A stretch of DNA of 64,000 nt from an uncultured Collinsella sp. (GCA_900541195.1 UQIY01000004.1:1-64000), one strand, 5' to 3'; counted from the first letter of the stretch, positions 19,501 to 26,656 are shown. Numbers and translations: made by a program. The notes: generated by a model from the sequence alone, not told the origin.

Positions 19501-21152
19501 AACCGTGGCTGAGCGAAATCGTGGGCGTGAAGGCCGATGAGGCCAAGGAGGACAAGGACGGCGCTTGGGTCAAGCTCGCCGATGACGAGGTCAAGGACAA
19601 GAGCCAGGCCGAACTCGCGAAGATGGCTGGCGCCAAGGTCGATGGCGCGTACTACCGCGCGCGCACTTCTTCCGACGCGACGGGCACGTTCTATACCCTC
19701 TCCGTTGATAAGGAAGAGCCCAAGAGCGAAAACTTCTACTTGGTGGTGCGCACGCCGGCGGGGTCCGTGGGCGTCAACGGCTACACCGCCACCACGGTGG
19801 ACACGAGCCTCAACGAGCACATCAACTACCTGCTGCGAGGCAAGAAAGCAGCCGACGGCAAGGCTGCCGAGGATGGGCACCAGAATACGCCCTCGACCTA
19901 TAGCGTGGCATCAAACTACACGCACAGCCTCGTTGACAACAAGCGTAACCTCGTCGACAACAGGGACAGCATCAACCGGATGGAGCTCAAGGAAGCCACC
20001 TATTCGCTTTCCATGAACGTGAGCGACACCGTGACGTTTGACTCGAGCCAGCAATACACGAGCTCTGACGCGCTGTATTATCAGCTCGATTCGTCGCTTG
20101 TCACCTATCACGATGGCGTCATCGCGGGCTCGGTAGGATACCCCACGGGCACGCAGGGCACGTATGAGTTCTACGTTAAGGTGGGTGATAACTACTACAC
20201 CTGGGGCGGGTCGGGTTGGAATCTGGCCGGCACGAAGGAGACCCCAGTGGTGTCGGGCCTTAGTTGGACTGCGAACGGTGGCGACATGTCACTGGTGCTT
20301 GCCGATGCTGAGGGTAATCCCATCGACATGTCGGGCCTGCGCGAGATCGCCAAGAACCATGTCAACGCCTTCACCGTTACCATGAGGGCCGCGCTCACCA
20401 TGACGGAGCCTGCCTGCCAGGCGGGTATCGTGGCCTCGCAGAACAGCGGCACCGACCGCTACACCAAACCCAACTACCGCGCGTACCTTTCCACGCATGC
20501 CGACACGCTCAGCACCAGTAGCAACTCGGCATACAACGATGGCGGCGCCGGCTACTACCGTATGGATGTGGGCTCATCGACCATCGCGCTCGAGGCGTCT
20601 AAGAAATCCCAGTTGGGCATCAACATCGATGACCTCAAGTCCGCTGACGGCGAGATCGCTCTGGTGGGTACCTACGACCTGAGCAAGCTCACGGGCGCCG
20701 AGGCTAAGATCGACGCCGCAAGCACGGTGACCTACACGCTGAGCCTGGAGCAGCGGCAAGATAATGGCGGCTATGCTCCGGTCGGCGATATCTCGAACTA
20801 CATTACGGTGCTCGGCAGCGATTACCTAGGCACGGGTGCGGCATCCGCCGACGGCAACAGCTATGTGTTCACCGACACCAAGACCAACGGCGCGTTCCTC
20901 ACGCGCGACGGCAACAGCCTTGCCTTTAAGCATGCCTTCCGCGTTAAAGTGAATACGAATGTTGAGGGTGAGAACCAAACTTACGCAAACTACCGCTTGG
21001 TGCTTACGGCCAATATTATGACCGGCAACGTTGTCGACGACACACCGGTCAACGTTAGCAACCTTGATGGCTATTCGCACTCCGACTACGTGACGTACAC
21101 GCTAGCGCGCATCAACACCGAGGGCATTCGGCACGAGACGAAAACCAACTAG
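10524..21152 (+). CDS. Giant (3542-residue) secreted beta-repeat surface protein
   Basis: A clear signal peptide (residues 1-29, cleavage after VFA) is followed by an acidic Asp/Thr/Gly-rich linker (about 60-145). The rest is strand-rich and Asn/Thr/Gly-rich, with dozens of GG(L/V/I)(I/V)G turns (GGLIGEA, GGLIGKA, GGVIGDV, GGLVGKV, GGLLGYS, GGYVGAV) spaced by short strands. This matches GLUG-like or right-handed beta-helix repeats of adhesins. From about residue 2750 onward the pattern changes to Ig-like or beta-sandwich stretches. The C-terminus (IRHETKTN) has no LPXTG motif, membrane helix or SLH domain, so attachment must be indirect. The gene follows three membrane-anchored proteins in one operon and has its own terminator. 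An adhesin or outer-fibre role is likely; the ligand is unknown. Confidence 0.9.
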   Translation: MRTAKRITTACLTAIMIFQALAPSTEVFAQELDAVMEASVSAARAAGNTARSVQDAVATALQDADQATSDDVVTTPGADAGATEGGDGSTNAGESQDSTTDGTTNGDTPTEGDASQDDAAADEGAADGEQADDADADAADQANTAPTIATVEDLRHALGDGNVITDDLGAVTAITFESNADLIAISNTDPAIYQNANISKGGSTGIDFDVCGAEIVDGLGSLTFQGFGSDAYPFKGALNLGDRTLTVNKTLFNNIELSDDNSSVKLTWKGTDAQPIVAAKVAGADKTLAATVTVGTPKSDTEKDICKLTSPLVGEVTGALTLNATYTTSANSPLAVDMQSSAGNMGLLVNTLAEGASLTLAGLALPDKLDGTPTINATADGANAGGLIGEAREGATVALPTGIDVSALSVAGKNAAGGLIGKATNLTLNIADGVTVKPACNVGDKDSACSGGVIGDVSFAQGFIVKPNMFDLGKLVTLGASQRAGALFGVADISNGDIVVQGGTYKSKFTLPEGVSFNGSYGGLVGKVFATAKGVDESLRAFVVQKDADKKTCSIEFELAGKLSDTGGVVGYVGDSADSNSQPVAVVLDGVTVACKGDASARTDAGKFGGAVGVVDARNVLDVRDFKLTSDNPIGKAQSNRAAGIAGSAWNAVIKFSGITDLSGASFAENSTTGQLVYENHNALIFAVGDGSDADKGAAGWTFKRSNTASKTDDIATYGEVIRLGGDFIKLDVDTHKLTLPDSLTAANGAYTLTSVEDFAKLAITWQTNGYYSMVEGVSENNPNILQSSTITVNGTIDLKGTGLTGFTQNRADGSQVFSGTLNGGGTNGNGTINLAVGEPYGKRGEAVLDGNDTSNGNGKIYRHGRLGLFAAVNGATISNVTIAGSMKFDNGSAIDAGSLAGTIVGNLPLSGVTCKTNIACDDTFGNEVNIGGIAGSVSAASTVAFKDNSRAQATIAATKTLNGNSRIGGAIGYVGDYGSSFNVAGLEVAGSIETGNCTSGKIAQVGGFIGCIAQGSNEKNVTITGLSFSEFAMTVGKNGDKFNGAGGLLGYSWGNAIVTIGDTTANTSGSTYALKTTNNTTVTAENSTEVGGLVYAASGHWIINNYAINLANASFTANSATTLGVLIARGSTSDSNSFGAETNYNGLYLEDRAWWGTAYAVNGVSITAPKVKTYDEWLANGVKPESNLIDNGCNAVVSLHTEDQKLDMSGDPARDNSYRNRIAPANPSDSFPQTNGSVRYYYNLDKAYTAVGNKPENASKDNWMNSAEYLLLWCAYLYAPSAIQGYIIPGNQAIFQGNNIGTSDSAGVEINLDGYSFYPTDPAKGSTVTVNNATITFHYSDIKDEQEGNKKNSEATQHENMHCALIGTHTGSLKVKNVTLAGTVGSVVNDAGSSSGALVCCCIYGPINETNVAQLEIDGLTLDGLKVDGVNGYTSYAPLLINEMQTCVNLSAKNISTLSYAKGATAATSLFGRLGVGNNSDQVTAKFEQISLPSQKNNTIFTHASLLESFGYGSTSTGSADYTFTKADADAGKVTYGSEIDGSTEYPGKQLWYYDEATYGAVSGYVTVDGKKDGDVRPWFGDYLPYVYKGKAAEDGVQYHEIKVNQRIPKLVMGCGTYGDPYSVTNAAEMNAIANYINNMTALDGWEVTIVADQGRLCTRRSSDHSTDNEVTYVYKQANGTDNKWEKKTGDASTNSPQTLSDETMHRYMQSAYYSIEPTEGNTITLDGASFGGFGNRANPFRGVIVGNFGSDNKNATIKIENNEGSLRGLIPYSYGSVVRDLNIRYVNASATITYSAKDADGVPTAFFGGVVGCILGGDNIIDGVVVNGTTAENPTTGFTVTGGGDKPHLVPIGGYVGAIAGGGVIFRNMDKSGKSSWRAGTGDKSRGLGKGNFDLYNNPYVGRVIDGYAFSEGCKVENGNANYQINELTKKGTPCVTTTGTDNKYLGTNAEAPVTMVKNAQGLLVLSAIISSGAGAGAAHTNYSNNGVFRGSKAYWGSDSQDPAICGYLFGNKEYGKVRNANYANVGKPESAAGDFEIAKNDDQKAPGKQGWHGPLDHDDDVNSPYLVASYAADYQTGYVCASKSIGMSLEFKQGDTYDMTDYGTGYVGLNGRYYSNACNSNQPGTDRDRITPHVATIDGNGATITVGTEGTAYGVVEYADDDYKVSGVGGLFSTVMFTSTNVGQSVTANDGAQVKDLTFSNCNVALTYIDTNGEAKPGEAPNDLTGAGLLAGATANYDDGTCGIYRNVQMKNCTVSGAKSVGGLLGSSGRARRTTSEDRTYMVEFGDGWGPAYLYDCSYTGLNVTGEKNVGGYVGAVASACGVWTTAGTGVSERTVGKNSTITATGTVPYVGGVLGYVERSDISVNTNIGTTTAAQSSCTAVISGVNVLATGSNSDDHMGAGGVVGRARGGVISMSNVRIDGGNGTENAVIGDKAGTNNSIYNAGGLIGEVTSSGSPNKYWFDDCSVKNVSIAGTGKCSGGLIGYFFSNVNIACNNIAIENATIKGNWSGGLLGANNASNSGPVVIDVTNTKVSNTTFSERSNGGIMGDGRGQFHLLNVLMDSNSYNAGKTQGVLLGEVDTGDGKYSLSAAGVEVKPGSGKTTSDLPPMVYTTNTNTAAVNEKTYIAFGDYNGTAAAPNENKTLYGAGDTATTATSPYVTTRPVSTLAVRASDGDTTDRYLFGDGAAIDTATTIQSQAGARVPGRYTYTNIAGINDAGAYQNTSTYSADSSRSTYNANNITSDKKAKTDFPVLVIPGNDTTTVESYLNIVTNGGFSDARRLNGSTAHVTATAEVFSLADNGTFVKDVAASQAPTLKVLNNGTSSMAFRASTDWDNEQGRFTLLTVTFSEAGQSYRVQVPIIVKRMLEIDFTATYSEGANFKAADYATKYDKHVLVSSGDTMTGYLTWTYGSARGKPVDYGWNTLLEAGGSMGPLNKSITFGATLPEGTQLTLVDTANNSREYHYTVGTGGATSVRLTEFVDAGNKAYYTEPWLSEIVGVKADEAKEDKDGAWVKLADDEVKDKSQAELAKMAGAKVDGAYYRARTSSDATGTFYTLSVDKEEPKSENFYLVVRTPAGSVGVNGYTATTVDTSLNEHINYLLRGKKAADGKAAEDGHQNTPSTYSVASNYTHSLVDNKRNLVDNRDSINRMELKEATYSLSMNVSDTVTFDSSQQYTSSDALYYQLDSSLVTYHDGVIAGSVGYPTGTQGTYEFYVKVGDNYYTWGGSGWNLAGTKETPVVSGLSWTANGGDMSLVLADAEGNPIDMSGLREIAKNHVNAFTVTMRAALTMTEPACQAGIVASQNSGTDRYTKPNYRAYLSTHADTLSTSSNSAYNDGGAGYYRMDVGSSTIALEASKKSQLGINIDDLKSADGEIALVGTYDLSKLTGAEAKIDAASTVTYTLSLEQRQDNGGYAPVGDISNYITVLGSDYLGTGAASADGNSYVFTDTKTNGAFLTRDGNSLAFKHAFRVKVNTNVEGENQTYANYRLVLTANIMTGNVVDDTPVNVSNLDGYSHSDYVTYTLARINTEGIRHETKTN

Positions 21153-21161
21153 CTACGCGAG

Positions 21162-21192
21162 GGGCGGCAACCACCCGGTTGCCGCCCTTTTT
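21162..21192 (+). terminator. Terminator of the giant surface operon
   Basis: A perfect 11-bp stem (21162-21172 with 21177-21187) with a 4-nt loop is followed by TTTTT, 10 bp after the giant gene. Confidence 0.95.
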
Positions 21193-21228
21193 CTTGTTCG
21201 CTTGGCCTACTGCTGCCCCAGCTCTCCA

Positions 21229-21323
21229 CCAACTTTCCAGCTTTCCACTTAACTTACCACTCAAGGTGGAAAGCTGGTAAGTTAGGTGGAAAGCTGGTAA
21301 GTTAGGTGGAAAGTTGGAAAGTT
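21229..21323. repeat. Upstream 20-bp repeat cluster flanking the AlbA_2 gene
   Basis: Three direct 20-bp units of the type AGGTGGAAAGCTGGTAAGTT start at 21264, 21284 and 21304. They are preceded by an inverted partial copy (about 21229-21262, CTTTCCA and ACTTACCA words). The last unit runs straight into the ribosome binding site of the gene that follows. Confidence 0.9.
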
Positions 21324-21335
21324 GGGAGGTTCGGC

Positions 21336-22805
21336 ATGAATGAGGAGTGGTTGGCGCAGGTTATCCATCATCTGCGGGCAATAGGAAACGACACCCAGCA
21401 GTACGAAGTAAAAGAAGCCAAGGGCGCGCTCCCCAAAAGCATCGTCGAGACGCTTTCGGCATTTTCCAACGCGCAGGGCGGCTTTATCATCCTCGGCATT
21501 TCCGAAAAGAACGGGTTTATGCCCGTCGAGGGTTTTGATGCCCGCAAGATGCAAGACGCCCTCTCTTCTGCATGTGAAAAGCTGACGCCCGTTGTGAGGC
21601 CGGATATCCAAGTGCTCCCCTTCGAGGGTAAGCTGGTGCTTTGCGCGCGCATCAAAGAAATGCATCCACGCGATAAACCCTGCTATATTGCGGCACGCGG
21701 AATGTACGATTCGTCCTTTATCCGTACGGGCGACGGCGACCGGCGCATGACTCCCTACGAAATCGATCGCTTTATGGAGGAGCATGTTCAGCCTACATAC
21801 GACGACGAGCCGGTCGAAGGTGCCACGCTCGATGACCTTGACGCCGATCTTTTGCAAGGGTTTATAAAACGCCAGCGCGAGCTACACCCTAGGCTTTTGG
21901 GCACCAGAAGCGACGATGAGATTCTCCTTGACCTGCATGTGACCAAAAGGGTGGACGACGCAATCGTGCCGACGCTTGCTGCAATTGTCGCGATGGGACG
22001 GTTTCCGCAAAAGTTCTTCCCACGTCTCAATGTGACCTTTACGGCGTACCCCGGGACCACAAAAACGCAGCGAGTAAGTGATAACAAGCGTTTTGTGGAT
22101 TCTCAGACCATTTTGGGTCCGATCCCTTTCATGATTGAGGACATGCTTGCCGCCGTTGCGAGAAACACCCGAAACGCAGCGGTTATCGAGGGCGCGTTCC
22201 GGAAAGATGTGCCCGATTATCCGCCCGTGGCGCTGCGCGAGGCGGTGGCGAACGCGCTCATGCACCGCGACTACTCTTCCGCCGCGCGCGGCTCACAAGT
22301 GCAGGTCAACCTGTATATCGACCGCGTCGAGATTCTCAATCCCGGCGGGCTGTACGGCGACGTAACGATCGATTCGCTGGGAGTTTCTGGGGTTTCGTCA
22401 TCCAGAAACCAGTTCCTTTCAAATATCCTCGAGACCACGCCGTACCCAGACGGTGGCTACGTGGTCGAAAATCGCGGCACTGGTTATCAGGAGATAGGTG
22501 AGCAGCTCGAGCGGGCAAACATGTTGCCGCCCGAACCAAAGAACTCGACAGTTTCTTTTTCGTTGACGTTCGATAAGCGAAAGATAATGCGGGCGGAACA
22601 GGTGACGTCTGTGGGGCATGTGGACGAGGCAATCTTGGATTACCTGGCAACACATTCTTCGGCCTCGACCAAGGAGCTCACCGACGCTTCGGGTTTGAGC
22701 AGGAGCGCCGTTTCCAACCACATAAAAGGCTTGATTGGTGCGGGCAAGATTGAGGCGATGGAGCCTCCGCGCAGCCCGCGACAACGGTATCGACTCGCGA
22801 AGTAG
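21336..22805 (+). CDS. AlbA_2 (Schlafen-type) / HATPase / winged-helix regulator-like protein
   Basis: This 489-residue protein has an AlbA_2 domain (about 20-135; EVKEAKG, LSAFSNAQGGFIILGI), a middle region, an HATPase_c_4-type domain (about 295-400; REAVANALMHRDYSS, NPGGLYGDV) and a C-terminal winged helix (about 425-489; TKELTDASGLSRSAVSNHI). Such proteins are usually annotated as RecG-like regulators; some act with toxin-like or defence genes, but biochemical roles are poorly settled. I chose ATG 21336 because GGGAGG at 21324-21329 sits six bases before it; a GTG at 21306 lies inside the repeats. The gene stands alone between two similar repeat clusters, which suggests either autoregulation through the repeats or acquisition as a cassette. 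Confidence 0.85.
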   Translation: MNEEWLAQVIHHLRAIGNDTQQYEVKEAKGALPKSIVETLSAFSNAQGGFIILGISEKNGFMPVEGFDARKMQDALSSACEKLTPVVRPDIQVLPFEGKLVLCARIKEMHPRDKPCYIAARGMYDSSFIRTGDGDRRMTPYEIDRFMEEHVQPTYDDEPVEGATLDDLDADLLQGFIKRQRELHPRLLGTRSDDEILLDLHVTKRVDDAIVPTLAAIVAMGRFPQKFFPRLNVTFTAYPGTTKTQRVSDNKRFVDSQTILGPIPFMIEDMLAAVARNTRNAAVIEGAFRKDVPDYPPVALREAVANALMHRDYSSAARGSQVQVNLYIDRVEILNPGGLYGDVTIDSLGVSGVSSSRNQFLSNILETTPYPDGGYVVENRGTGYQEIGEQLERANMLPPEPKNSTVSFSLTFDKRKIMRAEQVTSVGHVDEAILDYLATHSSASTKELTDASGLSRSAVSNHIKGLIGAGKIEAMEPPRSPRQRYRLAK

Positions 22806-22835
22806 GGCTGTCCGTCGCCCATGCTTCGGTCTCCC

Positions 22836-22930
22836 AACTTCTGTCCAGCTTTCCACTTAACTTACCACTTAAGGTGGAAAGCTGGAAAGTTAAGTGGAAA
22901 GCTGGAAAGTAAGTGGAAAGCTGACATGTT
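22836..22930. repeat. Downstream 20-bp repeat cluster flanking the AlbA_2 gene
   Basis: Three direct units related to AGGTGGAAAGCTGGAAAGTT start at 22872, 22892 and 22911, again preceded by an inverted partial copy (about 22843-22870). Architecture and sequence mirror the upstream cluster in the same orientation. Confidence 0.9.
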
Positions 22931-23188
22931 AGGTGCGGACTGACGAGGGGTTAATAATTGCACAAACCATACCAGCCAAACAAAAAGATACCCATCTGGT
23001 TGGTAAAACACCGTCAATGAGCCGCGAGCCAACTAGCTGCGTAAATAAAGCCTAAAGAACTGTTGCAAATGAATGGCAAATACCCAGATGCCGCCGTTAC
23101 GATTTTCAATTAACTGTTACGCGGGAACAGCAAAATGCTACTATCTAACAAGCACGTAAGAAAGCAGATTAACGGTTAAGGCTAAGAA
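22931..23188. other. A/T-rich intergenic stretch before the double-HTH gene
   Basis: About 258 bp with clearly lower GC than the surroundings. It holds ATACCCATCTGG (22988 region) and the partly inverted ATACCCAGATG (23080 region), and a TACTAT element at 23139-23144 that could be a -10 box. I see no gene, terminator or known RNA in it. Confidence 0.4.
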
Positions 23189-23593
23189 GTGGCAGGCATG
23201 TCAGAAGCAACAAGGACTCGCGCGCATGCGCCCGAGGTTGGGCAGCGCGCCGTCGAGATCCTCCAAGAGGGGGTCGGTCACCGCGCCCTCGCCGCAAAGC
23301 TTGGCATTCCCCAGGCCACGGCTCGTCAGTGGGCCCGCGCATATGCCGTGGGCGGTGCCGACGCCGTGCTCAACGCGGGCGCTCGTCATCACACCTATTC
23401 GTACGATGTAAAGCTCGCCGTGGTTAAGGACCGTCTGGAAAACGGCCTGACGGTTCGCGAGGCCATGATCAAGCACGGGATTCCCAGCGAGTCTTCGGTT
23501 AAGGCCTGGTGCCGCCAGTATCGCGAGAGCGGTGAGTCCGCGCTGGTCGATAAGCCGCGCGGTCGCAAGCCGCGCGTTAAAAAGGCGGAATAG
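23189..23593 (+). CDS. Small double helix-turn-helix protein, transposase-OrfA-like
   Basis: This 134-residue basic protein has two consecutive HTH units: ALAAKLGIPQATARQWARAY (about 33-52) and a second centred on REAMIKHGIPSESSVKAWCR (about 91-110). It ends in a basic RGRKPRVKK tail. The pattern is that of the OrfA or HTH_28/29 part of IS3-type transposases. No DDE catalytic frame follows and no terminal inverted repeats flank it, so it is either an IS remnant or a domesticated DNA-binding protein. Start is GTG 23189 or ATG 23198; neither has a strong ribosome binding site. A terminator follows at once, so it is a one-gene unit. Confidence 0.7.
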   Translation: MAGMSEATRTRAHAPEVGQRAVEILQEGVGHRALAAKLGIPQATARQWARAYAVGGADAVLNAGARHHTYSYDVKLAVVKDRLENGLTVREAMIKHGIPSESSVKAWCRQYRESGESALVDKPRGRKPRVKKAE

Positions 23594-23605
23594 CGAACGG
23601 GATGG

Positions 23606-23628
23606 TGCGCCCACAGGGGCGCATTTTT
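23606..23628 (+). terminator. Terminator after the double-HTH gene
   Basis: A 7-bp stem TGCGCCC/GGGCGCA (23606-23612 with 23617-23623) is followed by TTTTT. Confidence 0.85.
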
Positions 23629-23773
23629 CTTGCCGCCCCTCTGCTCCAAAGCGGACGTACCCTTACCCCGTACGCCTAAAACTCCCCAGTTGACCGAAAA
23701 CCCGCCGTTGCTACTCCTCAATTGAGCTATAACGTTAAACAATTGCAGCGTTTTTGCATGGGGGAGTGATGGT

Positions 23774-26656
23774 ATGACGCTACTGTATTTCCTTACCCTG
23801 TTTCCGCTGGTACCGGCGCTGGGCATGCTGCTCGCTCGCGGTGACCGCGCCCGCGATGCGGTGGGGCTCATAGGTTCCGGCATTATTATGGCGGTGACAG
23901 TTGTAGTCGCCGTCATCTTTTTTGGCACGGGTCCGCAGAGCTTTGAGGTTGCCCCCGGCACCTCGCATGTGCTCTCGATCATCAGCTCTGTCATCGATGT
24001 CATTCTGTGCGCCGTCATCCTGTACAACGCGTTCAAATATAGGAACGCGCTCACCACGGTGCTTGGCATAGTCCAGCTGGTGGGCTCGCTTGCCTTTGCT
24101 GCCATGACGCTGCCCGCGGCCGAAGCCGTCACCGCAACGCCGCTCTACCTGGACTATATGAGCGTGATCATGGTCCTCGCCGTCGGCATTGTCGGCAGCC
24201 TAATCTGCGTGTATGCCCTGGGCTACATGAAGGACTTCCAGGCCCACGACGAGCACGAGGCCGCGCTGCGCGGGCAGACCGCGCCCGACCGACGCCCTCA
24301 GTTCCTGGCGCTTATGTTCCTGTTCCTCTCGGCTATGTTCGTCATCGTGACGAGCGACAACCTTGAGTGGCTGTTCTGCGGCTGGGAAATCACCACCGTG
24401 TGCTCGTTCCTTATGATTGGCTATACGCGCACGCCCGAGGCCATCAAGAACGCCTTCACCCAGATCATCCTCAACATGCTGGGCGGCATCGCGTTTTTGG
24501 CCGGCCTCATGTACCTGCACGTTAACGGCATGCCGCTGACCATCTCGGGCATGATCGAGCTTTCCGGCGCCGGAACCGCGCAATCCGCGCTGCTGGTGAT
24601 GCCGGTCATCCTGTTGTCGCTCGCCGCACTCACCAAGGCCGCACAGATGCCGTTCCACACTTGGCTGCTCGGTGCCATGGTTGCCCCCACCCCCACGAGC
24701 GCCCTGCTGCACTCGTCCACCATGGTCAAAGCTGGCGTGTTCCTGATGGTCAAGCTGAGCCCGCTCTATGCCATCTATCCTGTGACCGGCTTTATGGTCA
24801 CGAGTGTGGGTGCCATCACGTTTTTGCTCGCTGCCCTCATGGCCATCTCGCAGAGCAACGCCAAACGTGTGCTCGCGTACTCCACCATTTCCAACTTGGG
24901 CCTCATCAGTGCTTGCCTGGGTGTCGGCGCACCCGAGGCCGTGTGGGCCGCCATCTTCCTGATCCTGTTTCACACGGTGGCAAAGTCGCTGCTGTTCCTG
25001 TGCGTGGGCACGGCCGAGCATCATATCGGCAGCCGCAATATCGAGGACATGGACGGTATGTTCAGCCGCATGCCGCACCTGACGCGTCTGATGATGTTGG
25101 GCATCATGGGCATGTTCGTGGCGCCGTTTGGCATGCTCGTGTCCAAGTGGGGCGCCCTGGTGGCGTTCGCACAGACTGGCAACGTGCTCATGATCATGGT
25201 GCTTGCCTTTGGCTCGGCCGCGACGTTTTACTTCTGGGGCAAGTGGCTTGCCAAGCTTTCGGGCGTCGACCCCACGGCTCAAAACGTTGAGGTCAATGTC
25301 CATAAGACCGAATGGATGGCGCTCAACACCATCGCCGCACTGCTGATTCTGTGCTGCGTGGCGTTCCCGATTATCTCGAGCGGTCTGGTGTCGCCTTACT
25401 TGGCCATGGTGTTTGGCCGCGTGCCGTACGTTATTGGCAAGGACTCCATGTATCTGATGGTGGTTATCGTGGCGTTTATCGCCGTGGTGCTGCTGACTTC
25501 ATTCCGCGTGAGCAACAAACCGCACGTAAACGTATATCTTTCGGGCGTGGGAACCGACAAATATCGCCATTTCCGCGGCTCGATGGGACACGAGGTGAAG
25601 GCCGAAAAGCGCAATTGGTACTCGGAGGACGCCCTTGGCGAGAAGCGTATCGGCCCCGCGGGCAGCGTCGTGTGCTGCAGCATTATCTTGTTTGCGCTGC
25701 TGTGTTGCGCGTGGATTGGACCCGAGCGGCTTGCCATGAGTGCGCCCTCGGTGCTGCGTGGCAAGTATTTTGAAGGTTCGGGCGTCGTGGGCATCTTTAT
25801 AGGCACCGTGGCGTTTGCCCTGATTGCGCCTTTGGTTGGTGGCCTGATCGATGGTCTTGACCGTAAGCTTTCGGCCCGCATGCAGGGCCGCGTGGGCCCG
25901 CGCTTGCTGCAGCCCTTCTACGACGTTGCCAAGCTGCTGCGCAAGGCCCCTGCCAGCGTAAACACCATGGACGATACCTACATGGCGTGTGCGCTCATCT
26001 TTACCGTGGTGGGCGGCGGCATCTTTGTGTCGGGTTCCAACACGCTGCTGTGCGCTTTTATGGTGACGCTCGCCGCGATCTTTGTGGTGCTGGCGTCCGC
26101 CTCGACGCAAAGCCCGTTTGCCCAGGTCGGCGCCGATCGTGAGTTGCTGCAGGTTATGAGTTACGAGCCCGCCGTTCTGCTGATGAGCGTGGGCCTGTAC
26201 CTTGCTACCGATAGCTTCGATTCCATCGCCGTGACGGGGCAGTCGGCCCCCATCATCGTGTACAGCGCGCCTATTTTCCTCGCGCTGCTCGCGGTGCTTA
26301 CCATCAAGCTGCGCAAGTCGCCGTTTGACCTTTCGTACTCGCATCACGCGCATCAGGAGATCGTCCAGGGCGTCGCCACCGAGATGAGCGGCGGCACGCT
26401 GGCCAAGATGACCCTTATGCACTGGTGCGAGACCGTGCTGTTTTTGATGTGGGTGGGCATGTTCTTTGTTTGGGACAACCCGGTGAGCTGGGTCGTAGCC
26501 CTGGTCGTGATGGCCGCGACGTATTTTGTCGAGGTGCTGATCGACAACACCTTCGCACGCAGCACCTGGCGCAGCTGCTTTAAGCTCGGATGGGGCGTGG
26601 CGCTGGTGTTTGGCCTGCTCAACCTTATGCCCATCCTCGTCGACGTGTTTATTTAG
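23774..26656 (+). CDS. Fused EchA-EchB membrane subunit of group 4 [NiFe] hydrogenase
   Basis: This 960-residue membrane protein joins two subunits that are normally separate. Residues 1 to about 600 are an ND5/NuoL/EchA-like proton- or sodium-pumping antiporter module (MPFHTWLLGAMVAPTPTSAL, LHSSTMVKAGVFL). From about 640 onward it is a NuoH/EchB-like module (RKLSARMQGRVGPRLLQPFY near 700). The joining segment is soluble and charged (GHEVKAEKRNWYSEDALGEK). It would couple electron transfer from ferredoxin to protons with ion translocation. GGGGGAG lies eight bases before the ATG. TATAAC at 23728-23733 is a possible -10 box. The stop is followed 12 bp later by the small subunit. Confidence 0.9.
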   Translation: MTLLYFLTLFPLVPALGMLLARGDRARDAVGLIGSGIIMAVTVVVAVIFFGTGPQSFEVAPGTSHVLSIISSVIDVILCAVILYNAFKYRNALTTVLGIVQLVGSLAFAAMTLPAAEAVTATPLYLDYMSVIMVLAVGIVGSLICVYALGYMKDFQAHDEHEAALRGQTAPDRRPQFLALMFLFLSAMFVIVTSDNLEWLFCGWEITTVCSFLMIGYTRTPEAIKNAFTQIILNMLGGIAFLAGLMYLHVNGMPLTISGMIELSGAGTAQSALLVMPVILLSLAALTKAAQMPFHTWLLGAMVAPTPTSALLHSSTMVKAGVFLMVKLSPLYAIYPVTGFMVTSVGAITFLLAALMAISQSNAKRVLAYSTISNLGLISACLGVGAPEAVWAAIFLILFHTVAKSLLFLCVGTAEHHIGSRNIEDMDGMFSRMPHLTRLMMLGIMGMFVAPFGMLVSKWGALVAFAQTGNVLMIMVLAFGSAATFYFWGKWLAKLSGVDPTAQNVEVNVHKTEWMALNTIAALLILCCVAFPIISSGLVSPYLAMVFGRVPYVIGKDSMYLMVVIVAFIAVVLLTSFRVSNKPHVNVYLSGVGTDKYRHFRGSMGHEVKAEKRNWYSEDALGEKRIGPAGSVVCCSIILFALLCCAWIGPERLAMSAPSVLRGKYFEGSGVVGIFIGTVAFALIAPLVGGLIDGLDRKLSARMQGRVGPRLLQPFYDVAKLLRKAPASVNTMDDTYMACALIFTVVGGGIFVSGSNTLLCAFMVTLAAIFVVLASASTQSPFAQVGADRELLQVMSYEPAVLLMSVGLYLATDSFDSIAVTGQSAPIIVYSAPIFLALLAVLTIKLRKSPFDLSYSHHAHQEIVQGVATEMSGGTLAKMTLMHWCETVLFLMWVGMFFVWDNPVSWVVALVVMAATYFVEVLIDNTFARSTWRSCFKLGWGVALVFGLLNLMPILVDVFI

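Noticed and set aside
21336..22805. Phage or plasmid defence island around the AlbA_2 protein
   Set aside because: No nuclease, toxin, methylase or phage gene lies beside it. A defence role would be speculation from the domain alone.
23189..23593. Complete insertion sequence
   Set aside because: Only the OrfA-like DNA-binding part exists. No transposase catalytic frame, terminal inverted repeat or target duplication is visible.
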